Assembly (NCBI RefSeq): GCF_020379485.1
Contig: NC_063445.1
Location: 50,803,422 to 50,867,421 of the forward strand
Direction: 5' to 3'
DNA length: 64,000 bases
Origin: Brassica napus
Lineage: Eukaryota > Streptophyta > Magnoliopsida > Brassicales > Brassicaceae
This document shows positions 1 to 10,945 of the stretch, one piece after another; the first letter of the stretch is position 1, and every line of letters begins with the position of its first letter. The notes beneath the pieces were generated by a model. That model saw nothing but the letters and a program-made list of their open reading frames with translations. It was not told where the DNA came from and did not search any database. Both the position numbers and the translations under genes were made by a program.

Positions 1-45
1 ATGTACATTGGTGTGATTAATTCAACACCCTAATTTTCACTTTTT

Positions 46-2813
46 TTTTTTTTGATGAAATTTTCAATTTATTGATCAACGTTGGAAAAGTGCTTACATG
101 ACTGTGTTTTCTTTAAAACTAATGTAATAAAAGGGTACGCTACGCTATCGCAGCTCTGTTGGCTTCCTATGCCATGTGAGCTTCAAACCAACGAACCATT
201 AGTTCCCGCAACTTTGGGTTCAGATGATATTTTGTAGACATGATGCGATTCCTCACCGCTTTGTCGATCACTCGAGCCAGCTGTGCCACCGGCTTTGCCG
301 TGATTTTGTGCTTCCTATCATTACGCTCCCGCCAGATGAAGTAAATAGAAACTTGCAGCACCAATCGAAGCAATATAAACGTTTGTCGGTCATGCGTTCC
401 AGAGAGCATCTGTAGAATAGTTGTCTCCCAATCCGGGTTCGGTTCCACTCCTATCAACTTCCCCACAACCTGCAGCCATAGAGTGAGCGTATACGGACAC
501 GCGAAGTAAAGATGATCGCGCGACTCCTCCGGTTCTCCACAGAATAGACACCCTTGAAGGCGGCCCCATTTACGGAGACGCTGACCAGTTGCGAGCCTGT
601 CCTTGAACGCTAGCCAGGTGATGAACGCAAATCTGGGAACGCCTTGCGCGAACAAAACCAGTTTAGTCCATAGGACCTTATCATGTTGCTGTCTTATCTG
701 CCGCCATGTTGCGCTAGAGCTGAAACTATCTCCATAGTCATCTGGCCCGAGTTTCCATAGAACTCCATCATTTACACCCGCGGAGAGTGTCACCTGAGAC
801 CTACGCACCTCTTGCACTAGCGTTTGGATTTGTCTGTCTCTGCATCTTCTAAATCTCCATTCTCTGTCAACGAGTACCTCATTTATTGTTGCATTCCTAG
901 GAATGCCCAGCTTTTGCGTGCCAATCTCTCCCGTAATCTCTATCAATCGACCCCTGTGATGCCATAGGTCTGTCCAAAACCTCACTGTCATACCACTTTT
1001 TATGTCCATACGGATGAAACTGCGTGCGTGATTTCTGAACCGTAACAGTTTCCTCCACACCCATGATCCAAGACCAGTATCCTTGACGTCCCATAGGGTC
1101 TCATCACGAAGTAGGTATTTATTTACCCAAGTGCCCCATAGAGATAGACCCTGAGACATTACCCGCCAGATTAGTTTCAAGATAAATACCTTATTCACAT
1201 CGTTTAAACGCCTAAGGCCAAGTCCTCCTTCCTCAAACGGTTTACAAATCTCCACCCACGCTATCTTAGCCATGGACGTGTTATTTGGTGAACCACTCCA
1301 AAGAAACGCCGAGCACATACTTTCTATTTCGTCAATGCAAGCCTGTGGCAAGCAGAATGCCGCTGACCAGAAATTTGTGATGCTGGCAATGACAGACTTG
1401 ATGAGCTGAAGTCTACCCGCATACGAAAGAGCTCTGCTTGTCCACGAATGGAGACGCGCACGTATTTTGGTTAGGAGAGGTTCATAGTCCTGCTTTGTCA
1501 TTATCTTTGTAGTGAGAGGGAGTCCAAGGTATCGGATTGGCAAAGCCGAAACTGAGAGCCCCACAGCCAATGCCTCATGTTCCAGAGCATGTTTCCCCCG
1601 TCCCGCTGCAAATGCCGTCGATTTAGCAGCATTGATTTCCAGGCCAGACATACCTGCGAATTTATCAAAGACTGATAGTGTACCTCGAAGCGATGCTGTA
1701 GACCCGTTGGTGAAAACCACTATGTCATCAGCGAAACTCAGGTGTGATAGCCTGATCTCTTTGCAGTACGGGTGGTATCCAATTTGTCCCTCTGCTGCTG
1801 CTTTATTGAGGAGCTTCGAGAGAACATTACTTACTATGACGTATAGATACGGTGACAGGGAGCATCCCTGCCTTAAACCCCTGCTGCTCGTAAAAAAACC
1901 CTCTAACTCACCATTCACCGATACCGAAAACGCCGCCGTGTCTATGCATCTCATAATCCATGTGACAAAAAGATCCGGATAGTTCATTGCTCGCAATGTC
2001 TCCTCAATGAATGACCAGCGGACTGTATCAAAGGATTTGGCTATATCCATCTTGATAGCTGATCGCGGTGAAACCGAGTCGTTGTGGTAGTCTTTCACCA
2101 GTTCTGTCGCTAGGAGGACGTTCTCCAGTAGCAACCGTCCCTCCACAAAAGCACACTGGTTAAGCTCAATAGCCTCCGGAAGTGTAACCTTTAGCCTACG
2201 AGCTATGATCTTGGACACAGCTTTATAAATGACATTGCAACACGCAATAGGCCGGAAATCTGTCATTTTTATCGCGTCCTTTGTCTTAGGAACCAAGGAG
2301 AGGATCGTAGCGTTTATACCATGAGGCATGAACCCGTAGATGAAGAAAGACTGAACAGCGGTGATGAAGTCTTTTCCAACCACTGCCCAAGCTGCTTTGT
2401 AGAATTCCATCGGATAGCCATCTGGTCCCGGAGCTTTGTTTGTTGGCATAGAGAAGAGAGCTTCCCGTATTTCCGCCGGTTGCACCGGAGCCTGCATCTT
2501 TATTGCGTCCTCATTAGTGCATCGGTGTTCAATCAACTGACTGAGCTCCTCATGCGTAGTTCTCATCTCCACCTGATGGGATCCATTTAAGAAAGTCTTG
2601 AAATGGTCCACTGCTTCACGCTTTATTTCAGAGGGTGTTGTTAGGATTTCACCGTCATTAGTTACAATTCTTCTGATCGTATTGCCGATGTTCCGGCTCT
2701 GAGTTACCTTGTGGAAAAATCTTGAGTTCCTGTCTCCAAGCCCCAACCATTGTACTCTAGATTTTTGATAATAGAATTGCTCCTCTAATTTCCTCTTGAG
2801 TTCCTGTCTCCTC
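46..2813 (-). mobile_element. 5'-truncated LINE (non-LTR retrotransposon)
   Basis: On the minus strand the element ends in a poly(A) tail, seen as the T run at 41-53. A probable target-site duplication is TAATTTTCACTTTTT at 31-45 and TAATTTCCACTTTTT at 2814-2828, with one mismatch. The coding frame stays open up to the truncation point near 2805-2813, so the endonuclease domain and 5' UTR are missing. Such dead-on-arrival copies arise when target-primed reverse transcription stops early. It lies inside the Harbinger-like element. Confidence 0.8.
167..2805 (-). CDS. LINE ORF2 fragment: reverse transcriptase with C-terminal zf-RVT domain
   Basis: This is an uninterrupted frame of about 879 codons with its stop at 167; the first internal Met is at 2746. 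The frame continues upstream of that Met with typical LINE residues, so the true start has been lost. Residues are numbered from that Met. The RT domain covers roughly 90-400. It includes a DFRPIACCN block near 164 and the catalytic LSFADD motif near 335-340. The C-terminal part, about 690-780, has the cysteine/histidine pattern CLFCGEPEESRDHLYFAC of the plant zf-RVT domain. In family knowledge the product reverse-transcribes its own mRNA at a nicked target. There is no endonuclease domain, so this copy cannot retrotranspose alone. The absence of stops over more than 2.6 kb suggests a fairly young insertion. Confidence 0.9.
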
Positions 2814-2828
2814 TAATTTCCACTTTTT

Positions 2829-3298
2829 ACACTCCACATCATCTTATCTCTCTTCCACATAATAATTCAACACCCACTCATTTTTATACTCTACAATAGT
2901 TTTGTTTAATAAAATTCAACACTCTATCTTATTTTTTATATTGTTAAAAGTTTTCAATTAGTTTAATTAAAACCATAAAAATAAAATTTTTTAATTTTTA
3001 TTTTAATTACGTTTTTACAAATAACAAAATAGAAAATATTAATAGTCACTAATTGTTTTTTAAATCATCTTATTAAAAACTTTTACAGAAACTTAAAAAT
3101 GCATTACAACGCAATAATAAACACACAAAACAACTAATAAACCACACATAACTTGATTAATACAATAGACATAACTTATACAAACAATAAAACTTTCAGA
3201 TCACACAGAGATATCAAATCTCTTTAATCATGGATTACTCGTGAATTTGATTACAATAAAACTTTCAGATCACACAGAGATATAAAAAAATGATTTCT
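2829..3298. other. AT-rich non-coding part of the Harbinger-like element
   Basis: No gene is seen. The stretch is AT-rich and contains a short direct repeat (an AATAAAACTTTCAGATCACA block near 3185 and again near 3256). It probably represents the decayed interior downstream of the Myb-like gene. Confidence 0.4.
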
Positions 3299-3836
3299 GC
3301 ATGAAACTCCATCCCGGGGAGGATCAAATGAGCAATGTTGATTACACTACTCAGCGATTTTTCCCCAGTACGATTCACTTTTTTGATTTATACCAACAAT
3401 GTTGTCTGTTCCATATTTTATCCAGCCACTCAACAATACCAAATTTTGATCAGTGCTCCATTTAGGGCTCTTTCGGCGAGTACGAGCTGAATCTTCTGCA
3501 TGTGGAGTGGCTTCGTTAACACCTCATGTACCTCCAAAAGACATTTGTGTAGAGAATTCAGGGAATTCACTTGCTCCAACATTCACAACATTCTCATTAT
3601 GCATCATAGTTGAAGGATGAGGGGGTGTTTGAGTTGGAAATGGCATCATCGATCCATATTGTGGACGATAGTTTAAAACCGATGGTGGCATGAAAAAATT
3701 TCCTGGAAAACCATAGTTCGGTATATTTTGGGGTTGGTTGAAATAGTGATTTTGAAATTGATAGTTATTGGGATTTGGATAATTAAAAGGATAATTAGTA
3801 GAATTTTGAGTATGACAAGGATTATTGTTAGTATCC
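3299..3836 (-). pseudogene. PIF/Harbinger Myb/SANT-like accessory protein (ORF1 type), decayed
   Basis: The Met at 3836 begins an Asn/Pro/Tyr/Phe-rich N-terminus (MDTNNNPCHTQNSTNYPF), typical of the plant proteins often mis-annotated as glutathione S-transferase T3-like. After a TGA at 3524-3526 the same frame continues into the SANT-like part. There I read KSPKWSTDQNLVLLSGWIKY and then a SYWGKIAE block, followed by a TAG where Tyr is usual. In PIF/Harbinger elements this protein partners the transposase and contacts DNA. Two in-frame stops make it a pseudogene. The next exon, normally coding the C-terminal helices, is not evident. Confidence 0.7.
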
Positions 3837-4236
3837 ATTCTGGTAAAAAGGATAATTAAGAATATAATCAAGAGATTAAAGGTAGAATGATAGAAAATTA
3901 TAGTAGAAATAGAAGTTTTTTTTTTTGATATCCAAATCAAATGAACCAAGTCTCTATTTATAGAGTAGAAAAAATTACGAATTTTGATATATAAAAAATA
4001 AATTTATAAATTAATTTAGTTATAAATAATTGTTGTTAAATAATTGAGATAAGAAAATAAATCCAGAATCTACACAAACCAATAAGAAAATGACACAGAT
4101 GCAAAAGTGGGCTCCATTTTGTGTTTATTCAACGGTTGAATTTTTTCAACCGGTTGAATCCACATCGACATTCAACAGCTTCATTATTTGGTCTCTTCTT
4201 TATTCAACGGTTGAATAAAGTGATTCAACACCTTCA

Positions 4237-5144
4237 ATGTATATAGCCTAAGGTGTACATTTGAATCCTTGCACATAAATCTAAACTAAAAGATTATATG
4301 GTGGCAATGTATTATTTTACAAGTTAATTGATGTACATATGAATAATTGTACATGTAGATAATAAAAAATTCGTGTACATAAAAACCAAAAATCGTGTAC
4401 ATGGTACAATGTATACATCCAATGGTTTTTAAATTTACAGTTTCATCTTTTTATGCATTTTGTATAAATTAAAGAATAGAAAACACGATCTTTGATGAAC
4501 AAAATTATGTGCACAACAATGATTGTACACATATAACAGATACAATACAAGAAAAAACAATATCAAACCCTTTCATTCATGTAAACCATGCATCCCCGTC
4601 TTTACCTACAAAGATAATTTTTACAGTATGTACATGTGAGTTATTGTTCAAATTGACTGGTATACTTGTGAATCGTTGTACATGTGGATAATGATATTTT
4701 GTGTACGTAATATCATGTGCATATTACTAAATACATATATCATTACAACAACATACACAATAAATGATTCATACCTCATTAATATATTATAGATTTTAAT
4801 TGGTATTTAGCATTTCATTTTAATCATTTTAAGATGCATATATATATATATATCTTGCATTTGTATGTTTATTTGCAAATAATAGAGGCTAAAGTGCACA
4901 TTTAGAAATTTGAGACCAAATCAAAATGATTTATTTGTAAATAAAAAAATCTAGGGTAGAAACGAAATAAAACAAAACATCAAGGACCAATGTTGCAAAA
5001 AGCAGAATATTCGCTGGTCTAGATTGCACAACTGAAAGTCTTGGGGCAAATTTGTGAAGAAACTTGAATATATAGGAAGTTTGAGACAAATTGGAGAACA
5101 CACAAGAGTTTGAGGACAAATGTGCAAATAGTCAAAAATTGACC
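4237..5144. mobile_element. GTGTACAT-rich non-coding element, right part (probable MULE derivative)
   Basis: The stretch is packed with GTACAT/GTGTAC motifs and has no credible gene. Its right end, read on the minus strand from 5144, begins GGTCAATTTTTGACTATTTG. This resembles the left end of the similar element at 7465 (GGCCAGTTTTAGCTTTATTG). Both then continue with GCACAT and a GTCC-containing segment. The left end lies beyond or near the window start: positions 1-9 read ATGTACATT, which suits the element having been split by the Harbinger insertion. Assignment to MULEs rests on end structure only. Confidence 0.4.
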
Positions 5145-5690
5145 ATTGTTGCTCTTATCAAGCTTTCTCTACCAATTGCGACTGAAGCAACGACGACTCC
5201 GGCCCCGAGCATGACGACCACAACAAGAAGGGGACGACCTGACCTTGAAACGAATTGCGGCAACGCTCTGTCGGAATGGACCTCGCGGTTTGCATCAGCT
5301 TGATGTGGAGGAGACGACAGATGAGACAGCTTTCTGGGTTTAGTCGTCATCGTCATCCAATTTCTTCATCACAGTCAAGAATAAAATCAATTTTTTTATA
5401 ATTTTTTTGTAGGAATTGATTTTACTTTATCGTGCACAGCTTAGATAAAGCAGAAGACACGAAACAACATAAAAAAAAAGTTGACTGCTTTTGATGGATT
5501 CCTGTGTCTCCTATTTTTTTGAATTGTAAAACAAAAAAAAAATACAAAATAACTAGACACTTTATTGGTTAGAACTAGTTGAGGGGAAGGAAGTAAAATA
5601 CTTAACAAAACTATCTTGGTAGCAGTAACTGTTTTAATGTGTAATGAAAAATCAAAAACTGTTTCTGAGTGTAAATCACTCAAAAGTGTA
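5145..5690. other. Spacer with no recognised gene
   Basis: A 74-codon open frame at 5132-5356 (minus) has a hydrophobic stretch (LLVVVVMLGAGVVVASVAIG), but I recognise no family. It overlaps the presumed element end, so it may be a captured fragment or chance. The region from about 5590 to 5690 resembles short MITE-like sequences at 25,760-25,880 and 48,035-48,130. Confidence 0.3.
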
Positions 5691-5779
5691 TTGGGAATGA
5701 GATAAAGTGTCTGAAGAGCAAAAAAGTGTTTTAGAGTGTAATTTAGAAGTGTAAGAGTGTCTTATTATGTAAATCTTTC
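5691..5779 (+). repeat. Short dispersed repeat, copy 1
   Basis: This about 89-bp segment beginning ATTGGGAATGAGATAAAGTG recurs at 6882-6969, at roughly 90% identity by eye. The second copy forms the loop of the large foldback. Both end in TCTTATTATGTAAATCTTTC. Confidence 0.75.
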
Positions 5780-6385
5780 GCATAAATATTGGTGTTGATA
5801 CTATGCTAATGGAAAGCAAAAGTACATCTGTATTGGTTGGAGGGGAATCATTATCATTGAAGTTTCTCACGTGATGGGCTTATTCTATTGATCCACTAGT
5901 ATGTGGGCCCATTATATATGGCCCACTAAGAGATGAAGAATGGGAAACAGAGAAATGGCAGGAAAGAAAAGTTCATCCCAATTCCCAACAGCTTTCTTGT
6001 CTCTCGACTTTTTTGCTCTTTTTCTTAAATTTTTTTTAAAAAATTAATCCTCCACTTTTTTTTCGTTTTTGGTGGAGTTGCATTATGTCAGTAAAAAAAA
6101 ATTAAAAATGACAAGCTAAAGTACAAAAAGTAAGAAGGAAGAAATGCCTGCTAAATTTTGAGTTTGTAATCTATGTAATCAAAAGGAATGAAAAGGATAT
6201 TATTAAGGAGAAAAGAAATAATTAATGCGGGGGAAAATCGTATCTCGAGAAAACAAAGCGTAGAGAGAAAATGTTAATTAGAAGCAATGATGGTAATGGC
6301 GATTGAGATATTGGGAATTGTATATAAACATAGAGACGAAAGATAGGGTCTCTCTCTCTCCCTCTCCCTCTCCCTCTCCCTCTCG
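5780..6385. other. Spacer with TGGGCC-type motifs and a CT microsatellite
   Basis: GTGGGCCCATT and TGGCCCACT occur near 5903-5928. They resemble the site II/GCCCA elements of plant promoters, and a CT/CCCTCT run follows at 6349-6384. I see no confirmed gene start downstream, so a promoter role is only a suggestion. Confidence 0.3.
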
Positions 6386-7467
6386 AGCCATTATTGCTCA
6401 ACGAGCTTCTGAAATGAAGGCGGCGAGATGGAGGAGATGAAAGCGGCGAGACGGAGGGGACAACGAGAGACTGACGGGAAGGAAGCGACAAAGGCGGCGA
6501 CGAGAAGGATGCAAAGACGAGATGGAGACAAAGGTGGTACTTTTACAGCAAAAGAAAAGTTCGCGGTGAATAAGAAAGAGAGAAACGTCGCAGCAGTGGT
6601 ACTGTTGCGGCGGAAGAATGGCTAGCAGACAAGGACGATGATGTTGTAACCATGGATCTTTGTCTCTTCAAGTTTGAGATTCACAAAAAAGGTAATTTGT
6701 CGTAGTTTTCTGTAACCATGGAAAAAAGAAAGAGAAAAAGATAAAAACAGAAAAAGAGAAAAAAGATTTGTACAATTAAAAATTAATTAATTTTCTTTTT
6801 GTTTAGTTAAGTTTTAAGTTAGATTTCAACCGTAAAAGAGAGAATCGTTGGGTTTCATTGGTTTGAATTAGGGAAACGTGTATTGGGAAGGAGATAAAGT
6901 GTGTGAAGAGCACAAAGTGTCTTAGAGTGTAATTTATAAGTGTAAAAGTGTCTTATTATGTAAATCTTTCTACACTTTTCCCTAACTCAAACCAATGAAA
7001 CCCAACGATTCTCTCTTTTACGGCTGAAATCTAAATAAAACTTAACTAAACAAAAAAAAATTAATTAATTTTTAATAGTACAAATCTTTTTTCTCTTTCT
7101 CTCTCTGTTGTTATCTTTTTCTCTCTTTTTTTCCATGGTTACATAAAAGTACGACAAATTACGTTTTTTGTGAATCTCAAACTTGAAGAGATAAAGATCC
7201 ATGGTTACAACATCATCGTCCTTGTCTGCTAGCCTTTCTTCCACCGCAACAGTACCACTGCTGCGACGTTTATGTCTTTCTTATTCACCGCGAGCCCTTC
7301 TTTTGCCGTAAAAGCACCACCTCTGTCTCCATCTCGTCTTTGCATCCTTCTTGTCGCCGCCTTTGTCGCATCCTTCCCGTCAGTCTCTCGTTGTCGCCTC
7401 CGTCTCGGCGCTTTCATCTCCTTCATCTCGCCGCCTTCGTTTCAGAAGCTCGATGATCAACAATGGC
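6386..7467. repeat. Large foldback: about 500-bp inverted repeat with short loop
   Basis: The left arm (about 6386-6881) and the reverse complement of the right arm (about 6970-7467) match along their whole length. Matched landmarks are GAGCTTCTGAAATGAAGGCG (6410) with its partner near 7445, CCATGG blocks near 6650/6718 and 7132/7199, and the block AGAGAATCGTTGGGTTTCAT (6840) with its partner near 7010. An Arg/Lys/Ala-rich open frame of 65 codons is kept on both arms (6428-6625 plus, 7229-7426 minus), but I recognise no protein family. The loop is a copy of the repeat at 5691. A transcript through here would form a long hairpin. Confidence 0.85.
6882..6969 (+). repeat. Short dispersed repeat, copy 2 (loop of the foldback)
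   Basis: This is the second copy of the about 89-bp segment at 5691-5779, in direct orientation. It sits between the arms of the large inverted repeat. Confidence 0.75.
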
Positions 7468-8960
7468 CAGTTTTAGCTTTATTGCACATCTGGTCCCTAG
7501 ACATTTGAATACATTCATTTTGACCCCATAGGTTTCTGATTTGCAAATATACCATTTCAAATTGATTTCACACTTTTTAATTGTGCAGAGTATAATTTCC
7601 ATAATTATAAAACTGGTCCACAAACTTTCTCGATATTTTCAATTCGGCTCTTAACTTTGCAAATTGCTACGTTAAAAGACCAAAATCCACAACAAAATAT
7701 TTACAAGTTTGTATTCAAGGTGTACACCTATACAAACCCAAATGCAAATTTATGGTTCATATTAGGGTGTACATCTGTACAAACCCAAATGTAAATATAA
7801 GGTTCATATTAGAGTGTACATTTGTACAAACCCAAATGTAAATTTAAAATTCATATTAGGATGTACATGGTAGAACATAAAAAATATTGAAAGAAAAGAA
7901 AATATAAAAGCATTGATTTTCTTAAAAACAAAATGTGATAATAGTGGAATTTTCTGAAACAAAATTCGTACTAGACATTGCTTTAGGTGATGTAACGATT
8001 TTTAACTCTTATTTATCTTTTGTAATCACTACTATTCTTTAAGTTAATTTCGCGTACACATGTACACCTCATCTGGTGTACACTACCATATCGTATAACC
8101 TTTCCTATATGTACGCAAAACAAAACATATTTCAAAAAACATAAACTAATGTGTATGTATATAACTTGATACATTCGTAGCTTGATACAAATATATATAT
8201 ATATATATTCAAATATGGATAGCTTGATACGTTGTACACGATAAACATGCAACGTAGTACATATGTACACATATTTTTGTGTACACCACCACATAGTACA
8301 CCTCTATTGTTATCACTTTCTATTATATGTACACAAATCAAAATCAGTTCTCAATACGAAAAGTATCACTTACAAACAAAACTATCATCCCTACTCACAT
8401 GTGTTATATGTGCACATCTTCCATTTATTTTTGTAAACATGTATATTATCATGGTTGACTGTACATGGTTAATACACCGACTATACGCCAGATGCCATGC
8501 ATTAAAACATGGATTAAAATATGAGCTTAGAGAAGATTGATTGATTGTGTACATTGTATAATGTACATATAGATTAACAAGGAATCAACTTTGTTTTTGA
8601 ATATCATGTTTATCCACATGTACAAGGAATCGTACGTAGGGAAACCTATGTTCACCATCAACTTTGTTTTTGAATATCTCATTAATATCATACACAAAAA
8701 AATCAGGATTTTCCATCAACTTTGATTAATATATATTTTTAGATCAACGACTTTTCATTTTAGCTAATTTTAACCATTTACATTGCATTTCAGTGTTAAT
8801 TTTGTATCTGCATACTAATTTGAATAAAGCAGAGGCTAACTTTGCTCATCTGGAAATTTGTGTTAAACTGGAAAGTAACTGTGCAAAACTGAAAGTTTTA
8901 AGGCCAAATTGTAAATATTCTAAACTAAAGGATCAATCATGCAAATATCAGAAACTTGAT
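7465..8960. mobile_element. Second GTGTACAT-rich non-coding element
   Basis: The left end starts GGCCAGTTTTAGCTTTATTG directly beside the foldback and resembles the inverted right end of the element at 4237-5144. The interior is rich in GTGTACAT/GTACAT motifs. The right part (8790-8960) contains degenerate inverted matches to the left part, for example TTTCTGATTTGCAAAT against ATTTGCATGATTGATC read on the minus strand. Open frames in it are low-complexity Tyr/Ile/Val runs and look non-coding. The right terminus is missing or decayed. Confidence 0.4.
7719..7866 (+). repeat. 47-bp tandem repeat, about 3.2 copies
   Basis: The motif GTGTACA(C/T)..TGTACAAACCCAAATG recurs with starts at 7720, 7767 and 7814 and a fourth partial copy (ATGTACATGG) at 7861, an exact 47-bp period. 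It lies within the GTGTACAT-rich element. Confidence 0.85.
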
Positions 8961-9299
8961 TTGGGAATGGATCCCTTTCCATATATCAGATTGCCCTCGG
9001 TGTGGTTCGCTGACTGTTGCAGAGGAGCAGTAGATCAGGGAGCCGATTGAGCCGAGTTAAATAGGAGACCCGCGGTGGTGAATCGTTATTAGATGGTGGA
9101 TCGCTTTGGAATGAGCCGGTGAAGACGAGGGGTTTCAGATGCTCATGGAGGAAGGCACCACGGAGGTTTATGTGAGTCGCCGACTTGAAAACGCGGAGGA
9201 AGACGAACCGTAATTATGTGCCTCAGATCGTACAACCCACGTCCTGCTCCTTATCGCCATGGACCAGACTGGTTCGGATGAACCTGGACAGTAGGCAAA
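8961..9299. other. Spacer, no recognised gene
   Basis: The segment is more GC-rich than its surroundings, with no open frame I recognise. It may be a gene fragment or the flank of the LTR element that follows. Confidence 0.3.
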
Positions 9300-9315
9300 G
9301 GGTCATCTTGACCAG

Positions 9316-9394
9316 ATCGCATGGGAAACAGAGTCTTTGACTATCTTTAATACCAGATCGCATGGGAAATCGAGTCTTTGACTATCTTTAATAT
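9316..9394 (+). repeat. About 39-bp tandem duplication in the 5' LTR
   Basis: AGATCGCATGGGAAACAGAG and AGATCGCATGGGAAATCGAG begin two adjacent copies, each continuing to TCTTTGACTATCTTTAATA. Confidence 0.8.
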
Positions 9395-9766
9395 TTTCAG
9401 TCAATCTTTATATTTCCTAGGCATGTTTTTCCTCAATATCTTTATGTCTTTCTTTGACTCATTCTAGTATAAATATGTAACACATCTCATGGAATAAAAT
9501 AATCGATTTTCTTTCAAGTTTATGAGTTCATCTCTTTGTTCTTCGCTTAGAACAGTCTTAGTTTCTTGTCGAGTGATTCTCCAAGTAAACAAATCTTCCC
9601 TTGTTGGTCTTGACGTAACATTCCAAACCACAATCGAAGCCGGTAGTATCGAGAGGTCTTTCCGCAACCTTTTGTGTCGCCTTTCAATCCACCAAGTTCT
9701 CTAATCTTTGGCGAGTTCATATCCAAAGTCCCGTTGAGTGATCTTGTCCGAATCTAGGACATATCA

Positions 9767-10345
9767 ATGTGGTATCAGAGCCACTCTGAGGTTCAGAGTT
9801 CTTCACATCCAACCATTCTTAGCTCTTCGGCTTTTAGGAGATCAACTGTGTCTTTTGGACTACTGATCAACCATGAAGAGAAGGCAGCGTGCAAAGCACA
9901 AGAAGAAAAGTTGCGAGAATGGAGGTACAACAAACGCACAGCCGAGATGAGAGCACAATATGAGCGTGACCAAGAGAAGGAAGCCAAGAAGTCACGATCG
10001 GAGAGAGACAAATGGAAGAAACCACTGAGCAAAGAAGAGACTCCATCAACCAGATCTGAAGAGAAGAGGAATAAAGACTTGGAAAAATGGCTGGAGAGTT
10101 TCAAGGCTAAGATCCATCAGAGGATCACAAACCCACGTCCATCTCCAGTTTTAGAAGAAGATCAGGATGCCAAAGATACCGAACCATAGCTATCGACTGT
10201 TTATCTCCGAGCAGAATCTATGGAAGATCAGCTGTATCAAGAGGAAGATCTCAGTCCAGTCTTTGATGAGGAGGAAGATCTCGGTCCAATCTTTGATGAG
10301 GAGGAAGATCTCGGTCCAATCTTTGATGAGGATGAAGAACCATAG
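9767..10345 (+). pseudogene. LTR-element internal coding region: charged coiled-coil protein plus LGPIFDE repeats
   Basis: The frame open at 9767-10189 gives 140 residues, mostly Lys/Glu/Arg/Gln and likely coiled-coil (for example AACKAQEEKLREWRYNKRT). After its stop the next segment encodes, in a shifted frame (about 10,240-10,345), three 30-bp repeats of EEEDLGPIFD. The same LGPIFDE/LGPTFDE motif opens the gag-like protein of the element at 57,903-59,024. No catalytic retroviral domain is present. I take this as a broken gag-like region of a non-autonomous family and cannot assign a biochemical role. Confidence 0.5.
9770..9782 (+). other. Primer-binding site (tRNA-iMet type)
   Basis: TGGTATCAGAGCC is the usual complement to the 3' end of plant initiator tRNA-Met. 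It lies directly after the 5' LTR and fixes the element's orientation as plus. Confidence 0.8.
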
Positions 10346-10375
10346 GCTGTAAGTGTTATCCTGGTTGTCCAAAAA

Positions 10376-10945
10376 GTGGCTGAAGATGTGGTTGATCATG
10401 GACCAGAAGCTGATCATGGAAAAGATCTCACAACCGCTTATGCTTCAGGTGATATTCTCGGTTCTTTATCAAGTGTCAAACTGGTTCAGCTATTTGTTTG
10501 CAAGGAGTACGACCCAGTGGAGCTACTGAGGCCTGAAGAAGGTCTACAACACTTCATCTTTGAGCCTGGAATAGGAGTGTGTGCGCACAAGAACACAAGA
10601 AACACCTTGGCTGAGGAAAACCATGTCGGTTCATTCATCCTAGAAGGTCCGGATTTGAGGACAAATTCTTTTAAAGGAGGAGGGGATGATGCGACCCAGA
10701 TCAGCAGCTATGTCTCAACGAGAAGCTTAAGGTATGAACCAGCTAAGCAACTGATCATAGCTTGGCTTAATGGACATTTTATGGGCCTTATCGGTTTGAT
10801 CCATGAAGTTCTAGACCGAGAGAAGCTAATGGGCTTGGTGCAGAATGTGGAGGCTTTATGCTCAATAAGAAACCAATGTTTGGATTTGTCCAAGAATGGC
10901 CCAACAAGAAAATACAAGCCATGGTCGAATAATATATCAATCTAA
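10376..10945 (+). CDS. LTR-element internal open frame (DLRTNSF type)
   Basis: There are 189 codons, starting MAEDVVDHGPEADHGKDL. The motif EGPDLRTNSFKGGGDD near residues 90-106 matches KIDLRSNPFKEGGNDVP in the related element near 57,770 (minus). This block sits just before the 3' LTR in both elements. The C-terminal part has QNVEALCSI-like residues parallel to LNVQESLGLDG in the other copy, suggesting that the frame runs into the LTR in both. No known enzyme domain is seen. Confidence 0.5.
   Translation: MAEDVVDHGPEADHGKDLTTAYASGDILGSLSSVKLVQLFVCKEYDPVELLRPEEGLQHFIFEPGIGVCAHKNTRNTLAEENHVGSFILEGPDLRTNSFKGGGDDATQISSYVSTRSLRYEPAKQLIIAWLNGHFMGLIGLIHEVLDREKLMGLVQNVEALCSIRNQCLDLSKNGPTRKYKPWSNNISI

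Larger units (their letters stand above)
10..4236. mobile_element. PIF/Harbinger-like DNA element, split by a LINE insertion
   Basis: The two ends look like imperfect terminal inverted repeats. The left end reads GGTGTGATTAATTCAACACC (from 10), and the right end, read on the minus strand from 4236, starts GGTGTTGAATCACTTTATTC. It encloses a decayed Harbinger-type Myb-like gene (3,299-3,836). Without the LINE at 46-2813 it would be about 1.5 kb and has no transposase of its own, so it is a non-autonomous derivative. On both sides the flanking DNA is GTGTACAT-rich, so this element appears to have inserted into that sequence. I could not find a clean 3-bp target duplication, so the exact ends are approximate. 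Confidence 0.5.

Noticed and set aside
8013..8540. Tyr/Ile/Val-rich open frames on both strands
   Set aside because: Translations of GTGTACAT-rich and AT-rich DNA with no family likeness.
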